Shown: positions 56,233-64,000 of the stretch, in pieces
How the letters are laid out: each line of letters begins with the position of its first letter
Position numbering within the stretch: position 1 is the stretch's first letter
Source of the DNA: Siphonodentalium dalli
Taxonomy: Eukaryota > Mollusca > Scaphopoda > Gadilida > Siphonodentaliidae
Reading direction: 5' to 3'
NCBI GenBank assembly: GCA_032622095.1
Contig: CP136061.1
Span: 45,577,797 to 45,641,796 of the forward strand
Length of the DNA: 64,000 nucleotides
Notes under the pieces: model-generated
Seen by the model: only the letters and a program-made list of their open reading frames with translations
The model's database searches: none
Told to the model about the DNA's origin: nothing
Made by a program: the position numbers and the translations under genes

Positions 56233-57972
56233 TCAATCACTGTCTGAGTCATAAATCCTTCGAATTCGCTTATACTGCTTGGCCGAAACAGGACTAGTGT
56301 TCAGATTCATTTCATTCATCATGACTTTCTGGTTCTGTGAACTCTGTAAGTACACATTGATGGGTGCATGAAAAGTGTTCCCAGCGAAAATTGACGATAA
56401 CATACCCGATGAACCACTGTCGATAGAACTCCGATTAGGCACATTCACTGACACTGGCGTAGAAATTGTATGCGGAATATCAATGACTGTAGGGCTCCGA
56501 TTATCAGGCACACTCACTGGCGTAGAATTTTGGCCTGGATTGGCTGGAATATCTATCACTGTAGACCTATCTACTTGCTCCGTTTCAGAAATGTCATATA
56601 CATGTACAGATTCATTCCTGCCCATGCTGTCGGTGGAAGCTGAATGTGATAATAGTGATGATATCTGTTTACTTTGTACGGGATTTATTTTCGAGTAGTT
56701 CAGCAAACTGTTGACGTTACGGTGTCCGGAAATCTGAATGATTTGATGAGCTGGAACACCTTTGTCGTTCAGCGTCTGCACAAGATGTTTACGAACGCTG
56801 TATGGTGTCAAACGTTTATCTGTTGTCAGATTTGCATCGTCGAGCATGTTCTTCATGATGGCATATATGTAATTTAGGCCCAACGCATTTCTTTTATACC
56901 ATGGTTTCCCCTTACCGCACCCTTGGTGATTCAGAGCCAAGAAAAAAGGACTGTCAGGATCTTTGGTTTCCCCCGGTCTCTTATCAGCAAACAACTTATA
57001 AAGAGCGACAGGGTCCTTCGTTGGATCAGCAATAGAGTAGGCCCTGGGCTTTGTTTTTCGAATGTCACGTGGATTCTCACCTGTTCTAGTTTTAGTTTGC
57101 CTCTCTTGAGAATAAACGATATATTCCTCACCATTGCCATCCTCGCGAAGTTCAACATCGCCCCATCTGAGTGAGTGTGTTTCAATGCCAGTCCTCATTC
57201 CAAAGTGCAATGAACATATCATCCACATTGAGTTCATTAGTGATTTCGGTGTAAATGGTCCGAGAACTTGAGCTTCATACAGCTTATCCAAATCTTCTGA
57301 AGAAATAGGGTCCGCTGCATGCACTTTGTTACCTTTGCCTATCGCCTTCAGCTGTTTTTGCTTACTTTTGAGTGTTTCTCTGCATTTAGCAAACTGATGG
57401 TCATCGATTATTGAAATCGGATACGAATTCAATCGTAAATGCCTGTCAAGTGATGAGATAAACGCTCGCAGCGAGGTTGGCTCATATTCCGACCCATCTT
57501 TCTTTCTCACGGACAGCAGAAAATTGGAAATATATCCGCACAGTTTGTCAGGTGGTATGAACTCTGGCTGACGCTGTTCATTCATGGTGAGGAGAAACTC
57601 ACAGAAAAGTCTCGTGTCGTAGTCAGTCTTCCTCTTGGTGTTTTTATTGCACTGCTCAGAATTAAATTGGTTAACATCATCATAAGAGAGGTGCTTAAAT
57701 CGACCCCAGTTCCTACTAACAGAGGGTTCTGAACTAGTTTCTGTGGTGCTGACTGTAGCAATGGCAGTAGCATAAGTGCTTGGAGTTGGAATGTCACTGC
57801 AAAATGTCAATGGAGGATGGATATCTACATGCAAATTGGCAGTACTACTACTACCAGTACCAGTAGTATCTTCAAATTCACTATTCCATTCTTCTAAATT
57901 TGCTAAAACTTTATCCCAAGTTACTTCTTCAAGTTCTTGATCTAATTGCAAATTATCAAATGTAGAGTCCAT
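56233..57972 (-). CDS. Crypton/KIAA1958-type tyrosine recombinase, intact
   Basis: A 579-residue single-exon frame. Residues 1-90 are acidic/Ser-Thr-rich. Residues about 100-215 form the helical N-terminal core-binding region (DTRLFCEFLLTMNEQ, LRAFISSLDRHLR). The catalytic domain spans about 222-440: GMRTGIETHSLRWGDVEL with Arg260, TPYSVRKHLVQTLNDKGVP with Arg394, ISGHRNVNSLLNYS with His417 and nucleophile Tyr426. This pattern matches Crypton transposons and their domesticated relatives (KIAA1958, ZMYM2, QRICH1-like, DUF3504). Family enzymes cut and rejoin DNA through the tyrosine. The box II position normally His (HxxR) is Tyr391 here. The tail to 579 is disordered and ends YDSDSD. No inverted repeats are expected for Cryptons. 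It could be a live element, a fresh relic or a domesticated gene. Confidence 0.85.
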   Translation of the reverse strand: MDSTFDNLQLDQELEEVTWDKVLANLEEWNSEFEDTTGTGSSSTANLHVDIHPPLTFCSDIPTPSTYATAIATVSTTETSSEPSVSRNWGRFKHLSYDDVNQFNSEQCNKNTKRKTDYDTRLFCEFLLTMNEQRQPEFIPPDKLCGYISNFLLSVRKKDGSEYEPTSLRAFISSLDRHLRLNSYPISIIDDHQFAKCRETLKSKQKQLKAIGKGNKVHAADPISSEDLDKLYEAQVLGPFTPKSLMNSMWMICSLHFGMRTGIETHSLRWGDVELREDGNGEEYIVYSQERQTKTRTGENPRDIRKTKPRAYSIADPTKDPVALYKLFADKRPGETKDPDSPFFLALNHQGCGKGKPWYKRNALGLNYIYAIMKNMLDDANLTTDKRLTPYSVRKHLVQTLNDKGVPAHQIIQISGHRNVNSLLNYSKINPVQSKQISSLLSHSASTDSMGRNESVHVYDISETEQVDRSTVIDIPANPGQNSTPVSVPDNRSPTVIDIPHTISTPVSVNVPNRSSIDSGSSGMLSSIFAGNTFHAPINVYLQSSQNQKVMMNEMNLNTSPVSAKQYKRIRRIYDSDSD

Positions 57973-58940
57973 ATCTTCGTAAATTGTGAAAATTTTCTAT
58001 TTATTATGATGCAGACGGAGATTGTTTGCATGAATACCTAAAGTACCTTCAATTTAAATTTACTATTACGTATAGTATTAATTAGAACAGAAGAACAATC
58101 CAGGGGGAAAAACTCTTTCGCTACCGTAAAAATCAATAATTAAAAAAATAGTCCGGCTGTTATTGATACGCTTTGAAACTTAATGTGATTCGCCGCTATA
58201 AACCGGAAGTAATCTACGAATAAGTAATACTATTGTGTTATCCATCGAGTCGATCAGTGTTATCCGTCGAGTCGGTCCAGGCGATGGATATAACGCTCTA
58301 CGCCACGGCAATTTCCCACTATTTAATAAAAATCATTACTCATAATTATGCAAAGCAACAAATTATGGTAACATCGACGGTGTTGAAATACTTGTAAGAA
58401 ATATGCATGTGCCAGGCCGAATGTGCACGAAAGTACGCACCCTGTTATCAACGCTACATGCAGTGACACCATGACCAAACAGACTGAATTATTTATGCCA
58501 ACACAACCCTCAGCCAAGTGTTGATTTTTTTCGGAAGTCAGCTGCCTAGTATGTGGCTGTAGTTTTACTTCTTTCGAGTTTATTCCAATTATATCTTTAA
58601 CTATTTCAATTGAGTATCACTGAGAATAAGTATTTGGAGCATATATACACATATCTTGACAACAGATTGATGATGCATGCAGTCGTGTTTTACATGCACG
58701 GTGTGAATCCGTCATTATTGTGATTAATATACACATGTATTATCAGGAACGATTAAGAACTGAAACCGTCACCAGATCCAAAACTTTTAGGAAAATATTG
58801 TGCGCGAATTCAAAACCAAGTGAAATATAGTACCGCGAATTTAAATAGGAGTAAGGTAGATGTTTTTGTTTATTTTCGAGATGATGTGACGTGCGAATGG
58901 TTGTGATTGGCCGATTGCAGATATTTTTTTCAGTGTTCGT
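57973..58940. other. Non-coding; upstream of recombinase
   Basis: Presumed promoter side of the minus-strand recombinase; no clear TATA box. GTGTTATCCATCGAGTCG and GTGTTATCCGTCGAGTCG form a direct repeat at 58235-58275. 58820-58847 is the inverse of 55122-55151. Confidence 0.4.
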
Positions 58941-60110
58941 ATGATAAAATTCTCGAATAGATCTTGTATGGTATTATATAAGCAGATAACTAAACATAAA
59001 CGTGAAAAAATGAATCGCCAAATTACTTATCTACCATCCCCCCACCCAGAGCTAGCCAGGTCTCAAGTTATAATTTCAGACGCCCGGGAAAATTCTATTC
59101 TTACCGAAGCCACACTGAGCACTACAAAAACTCCTTTTTGCCCTCGGCGATAGCTGATTGGAACAAAATCCCAACTGAAATGACCGACGTTGTCCCTTTC
59201 TCTGACTTCAAATTCAATTTACGACTCGTATTCCAACCCCCAAACCCCGTGAGCCCTCACTTCTATTCAGGTCTCAGACGATATAATATGATACATTCCC
59301 GAATTCGAAACGGGTGCAGTGATCTTCGTGCTGATATGTATCAAAACTACATAGCCGAAAGTCCTGCTTGCAGTTGTGGGAACCCTTTGGAAGATGCATA
59401 CCATTTCTTTTTTATGTGCCCTTCATATCAAAACGAACGGTTGGAACTTGACGACAAGTTAAACCGCGAACGCTTCATTATAACCGACATCGATCAGTTT
59501 ATTTTCGGGATATCGTACATCTCAATTCCGGAGAATATAAGGTTTTCCAAATAGTGCAACAGTATATTGCTGCGACAAAACGCTTCGATTCACGAACGTC
59601 TGGCTGCGTTGACATATAGCCACAATCCAATGTCAACCACAAATCGCTCAATATACACCAAACACAAACATTGCTGGACACCCCTCCCTCATTCGGATTG
59701 CCACATCCATGCACCATTTGTATACACATCGATAATTTCTTCCAGCGTAACTGTCAAGGGCGTCATCTGGCGAATCGCCAAATTCACTACTATACAAATT
59801 TAGCTTAACCTTACAGCCTTGAAATCTATATTTACATCTTCCTTAAATATCACAATAGATATAGATATGCACATATTTATGCTCGTTCTAATTGGTAATC
59901 CATAAACATACGCTGAAAGATGTTATTCGACATAATGCAAATTCAAATTGTTTTCTCACCATGTACAAACGTTTCTTTTATCGCCTTCTTGTCATCTTAT
60001 AACAATGTATTGTCAATTTTGTACGGGAGAGGGACTACCTAAGTTGAAATAATTTGTGCCCCGATCCCTTTTGTATATTTATATACGAATAAAATATGTT
60101 TAAATTAAAA
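58941..60110 (+). pseudogene. LINE tail (LINE-D-related), 5'-truncated
   Basis: The frame 58941-59153 leads (by frameshift) into 59138-59554: FKFNLRLVF, NMIHSRIRNGCSDLRADMY, ACSCGNPLEDAYHFFFMCPS. The Cys/His arrangement is that of LINE-D's C-terminus. The last coding part shifts frame again near 59545 (QQYIAATKRFD) and stops at about 59619. The 3' UTR ends with AATAAA near 60089. Only the C-terminal portion is present, with two or more frameshifts. Confidence 0.75.
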
Positions 60111-60714
60111 GATAACTAAACATTGGTTTGAAAATAATTATTCGAATTTAGAGAGCGTATAGTGATTAAGCATGTGCCCACTATTTGCAGCTACACGTTA
60201 CTCTGGATCATAAATGCGTAATTTCACAGAAAGTATATACAGAAGGTCGGGGGTTATAGATTACATGTATATAGAATAAGTCAAATACAGTTTGTTCATG
60301 TATATAGTATAGGAAAATAAATACGCAGGACATTCCAGGCTTTACATATCATGTTATACATGCATATAGATCTAACGATAATGGGCTATATGCAATTAGT
60401 GATTGACTGTCGGTCAATTCCATATATTATACATAGCCCACTTCAGCCAATAACATAACAATTTTGAGTGTAGGCCTTCATAAAATAACTTCATAATATC
60501 GCAAAGGGATATATTACGCAGATTATATCTGGGGATGGTTGGGTTTTGTCATCTTTCTTTATTATCCGAGTCGATACTACACGCGGTAACGGACCCATAC
60601 ATGGAGAAAACGTTAGTACATAAAACTTGATCATGTATGAAGACAAACACTGCCATGTCATATATATATTCTCACATAATCGGTAGATCAAATCCAATAC
60701 ATTATCACCCCCGT
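60111..60714. other. Non-coding stretch
   Basis: No features recognised. Confidence 0.4.
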
Positions 60715-61988
60715 AAATTATGCAATTCTGGCTTTTTTAAGAGTCATCAGATAAAATTGTAACGATTCTATGTCAACACACTAAACATACGAACATATAT
60801 GTACACACACAACAAAGTTACTGATATTTATAATAAACACTTCACTGTGGAACATGTGTATACTGCCATGAGTGTTATGTGCACATGTAAATTGCACTAT
60901 AGTTTATAACTTTTCTAATTTAGCCCTAGGACCACATATTTAGTGGGCATAATATTTACACAAGACTTCATTATGTCATCGTATAGGTTGCATATACTGT
61001 AACTGATATGTATGTTTAACCGAAATGAATCTTATCTTATCAGGGTCTCCGTCCTAAGTTTCGTTTATGGTTCTAACGAAAATTGTTATGGATGTTCAGC
61101 GTCGAGTCGCATCTGACTTTCCCTAACGCTTCGTATATGGGCACAATTTCCAATTGCGCATCTGATTCAGACATGGTGTTTCATAATACTAAATTCGAGA
61201 TGCCATAAAATATCCGCGCAACACATAAGGGACCGGATGAATTGACTGATTAAGGGATTAATTATAATTTAATTAATCCTTCCGCGCCCGGTGATTTTAT
61301 GTGGACTGGCTGTTTTTGCTTTGTTCACAGACAGAGATAATTGTTGTGGTTATAGCTCCACTCGTGCAAGCATTCAAGAGACCCGATGATGAGTATAACG
61401 TGTCATGCATCATAAATTTATTTGTATTCAGGGAGAGTATTTGTTTTGTTGGGGGGGGGGGTCTTAACCTCTGTCAAACCATTCAACAGAGAACAGTGTA
61501 TACCATATCACATGGTGGCAGTCAGGCGAGCAATTTCCAATTATAATTCTTATACAAAACATCACAGGAAAAAAGATAAATATTTATACGTGCTCTATCC
61601 GCGAACATACTAGGCTACATCCGAAGATCACATGTTCTGTCTTTTATTGGGCTAATTCATCCACTCGGTTATTGGGATGTGAAGTTGTGTGTTGGTGTAA
61701 CATAACACTTCCCCAGATATATATATAGCTTCATCTGAGGAAGATACGTTATTTATCAAAACCGCATGGTCTGGTTGGATTTTGTTAAACATGGTGGTGT
61801 AGGTTGGTAAGCTGACTACATGTGCTACATAGACACAATACAGAGGCCCATCGACATCCAGATAAGAAGGCACACACGTGTGTCACACATAGCACATTGT
61901 GATGATATATGTACGGAAGTTTAAAGGTTAACATAGAATCGTTACAATATTATCTGATGACTCTTAAAAAGCCAGAATTGCATAATTT
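60715..61988. mobile_element. 1.27-kb segment bounded by long inverted repeats
   Basis: 60715-60773 and 61930-61988 are inverted copies (about 57 of 59 bases; begins AAATTATGCAATTCTGGCTT). Weaker similarity continues inward to about 100 bp. The interior is non-coding apart from a G run at 61449. Probably a non-autonomous transposon; no target duplication was identified. Confidence 0.65.
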
Positions 61989-64000
61989 GGAGCAATACGA
62001 TATATGTATATTCGATAAGATGATTCGGTTTCATTGTCGCGTAACGGTCTACTCGAGTGGGAACGAGTCATAAAGTCTGTAAAATAAACATGATTATAAC
62101 AAATCGTTGATACGCCGTAGCGTGTCGTCCGGCATGTGTGGTCTATATACAAACTCCAAGCATGTTAATACTAAACGAATATCCGATTAGCTGCATGCAT
62201 GCAAACGGCAGCATTCACGTGCGTGTGATCAAGGCATCGCGTTATCATTCATTCACGTTCTTGAGATCGCAAATCTGAATGCTGAGATGGATGTTCAATT
62301 AATTTCAATTGAAACACATTCATAATATATATGCATACAATATTTCGAATATGTTATGGATTCATATTTCAGATGACATTCGCAGTCCAATTGATAAGTC
62401 TCAGATACACATAAAACTCGAATACTCATCAGAACTCGTTAAGTAATACGCATATTTACTGCAGACACTCGGCGTTTGGTCGCATCTTCATCTGTGCCGT
62501 TCGCATCTTTCTGGACCGACAGTGGTCCCTTAATATCGCGCGGATATTGAGAACGACACGGATTTTAAAAATTCTGTCAAATCCTATGCTTCATTGACAG
62601 ATTCAACTATATACCGGCAGTTGTTTGGAAGCGTGGGAGTCCAGGAACTATACTAGTGAATGGATGTTCTCGAAAATTTGAATGAGCGAAAGCAAAAACA
62701 CCATTGAAAAAATTCGCCAAAACAATATTAATGGTCGATCTGGGAAAACTAAATGACAACTGGTGGATAAATTCTCCTGCTTCGTGTCGACATACACATA
62801 CGATGCTCGATGTCTGTATTACGATGAGAAACAAACATATCCCCAAATCATATACGTGAAAATGACTTTCCCATATTCTCGGTTTTGGCGATACCCTCGG
62901 TTTTGGCGATACCACGTACACGGGGGTGATTATTACTTCTCTAATATACGTGCAGATGTTACACAAATAATCGTCAAATATGCTCCAGATTCGCGCTCGA
63001 TGGGTTCAATTTTTTAAGATTTTTTTTTTCCGGGGGAGGCCCATCGGACCCCCACCTGCGGTAAAGGGACACCCTCTCCTGCACCTTCACACGCGCCGCG
63101 GTCGGAGCGTTTCACCTTGGCCCTGTGCCCCTCAAGTTAATATTCAAACCCGCCTTTTACAAATGCTGGCTACGCCCATGGCCACGGGCCCAAACACTGC
63201 GTATAGAGGTTTCATGAAATCCTGCACTGTTCTGGTCTCTAAAATCCCGCCTAAAACAATGCGTGGGTCCGGGCTGATTCGGATCCTAGCAGCTTCGGGC
63301 GGTTTTAATTCACGACACACTGTCAATATATTTGGGCTGGTATACTGCGATTCGGGGCTGGATTAATACGATTCCATATGATAATAAAGAACAGTAATAT
63401 TATTTTTGGGCTAACATTTATTCCATGATGTCCATGCGAAATTTGTTGACACAGGGTAAACGCAATTTTACGTATTAAATATCCCCTATCGGGGGAAATG
63501 AAACGGTATTGTTCCGTACACGTTCACATTGGGTATCGCTATCAGCTGTTATTAATCGCCCACTCACGCTGGTGTAGCATACCGTTAATGGTATGATTTT
63601 TATGGACTCGATATTAGTACATAATTTAAATACTTAATACTTCCAATCATGGTTATGTAAGCAAAAGCCAAATTATATTTAGCACAGAACGCAAACAGTG
63701 TGCGATAAGCAAAACACTCAACACAGGGGAAACCCCACTAACGAACATTTGTTAATATTGCGACCAAGTTGTTTACACTGACTATTCCTTACCTTCCAGT
63801 GTCGGAGCTCCACAATCATTGCGTATCGCGGGGGGGGGGGGGAGAAGCACTCAACAATTCTAAATGGTGTACCGCTACCTATAGAAAATTAAATGGGTGT
63901 TATTATTTAGTGACAACAATAACCTAATAATTCCGAGTCGATCTACCGACTCGGGAGCATTGAACTAATTAATCATTCTTTGTTTACAGGCTGCCATAAT
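61989..64000. other. Non-coding stretch with dispersed repeats
   Basis: No gene is supported. 62526-62550 (GGTCCCTTAATATCGCGCGGATATT) is the approximate inverse of 61209-61235. TCGGTTTTGGCGATACC is tandemly doubled at 62880-62913. 63160-63185 (ACAAATGCTGGCTACGCCCA) looks like an old repeat tail. 63700-63795 resembles 46726-46815. A 14-G run sits near 63829. Confidence 0.45.

Noticed and set aside
62980-63366. 128-residue + frame
   Set aside because: Pro/Arg-rich translation of a GC-rich patch that looks like an old repeat tail.

Overview
The window is metazoan nuclear DNA. It is AT-rich and intron-bearing, with GT-AG exons, vertebrate/invertebrate-type EGF and C-type lectin domains, many LINE retrotransposon relics, foldback elements and satellites. 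The dense ACATGTAC/GTACATGT and ACCGGTAC words, the LINE types and the KIAA1958-like recombinase suggest a marine invertebrate, probably a lophotrochozoan such as a mollusc. That placement is inference; no diagnostic single-copy gene is present. There is no prokaryotic or organellar signal, and no rRNA, tRNA or CRISPR was seen.

Layout. 1-6.1 kb: non-coding, with a LINE tail fragment and a small inverted-repeat element. 6.1-15.9 kb: six 114-bp phase 1-1 exons on the + strand, each encoding one calcium-binding, Notch-type EGF repeat. Three sit in 324-bp tandem units. Two sit in 1.7-kb tandem units that each carry the same minus-strand LINE tail, flanked by about 40 bp of duplicated intron. The sixth lies beyond a 5.3-kb LINE (LINE-A, 10405-15700). 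16.7-17.5 kb: a solitary intact LINE ORF1-like gene followed by a 30-bp-arm hairpin. 19.8-23.5 kb: LINE-B (CR1/jockey-like). 25.7-26.1 kb: an inverted-repeat element with a 7-bp target duplication. 26.6-28.4 kb: two exons completing a C-type lectin domain, again + strand and phase 1, so EGF repeats and lectin could be one gene. 28.6-33.5 kb: foldback elements, a decayed LINE-A copy, a hAT-like element carrying 383-bp tandem units, and an element with 61-bp perfect inverted ends. 33.8-37.2 kb: LINE-C, then a (GAT)n tract. 38.1-38.7 kb: a TTAA-flanked element. 41-42.8 kb: LINE-D (minus). 42.8-45.3 kb: a 93-bp satellite. 45.3-53.1 kb: repeat-rich DNA with several inverted-repeat elements and minisatellites. 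53.3-54.5 kb: a 1.19-kb element with 80-bp inverted ends enclosing a complete two-exon PHD-finger mini-gene. 55.4-55.5 kb: a 155-bp near-perfect palindrome. 56.2-58.0 kb: an intact 579-aa Crypton/KIAA1958-type tyrosine recombinase (minus). 58.9-60.1 kb: another LINE tail. 60.7-62.0 kb: a segment bounded by long inverted repeats. The rest is unassigned.

How it fits together. The only host-type coding evidence is the EGF array and the lectin exons. Almost everything else is mobile DNA, and the EGF array itself was reshaped by it: a LINE inserted in an intron was then amplified with its exon. The most unusual item is the PHD-finger mini-gene enclosed by inverted repeats built from a 16-bp tandem module. 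A few kilobases further on lies an intact recombinase whose expected box II histidine is a tyrosine.
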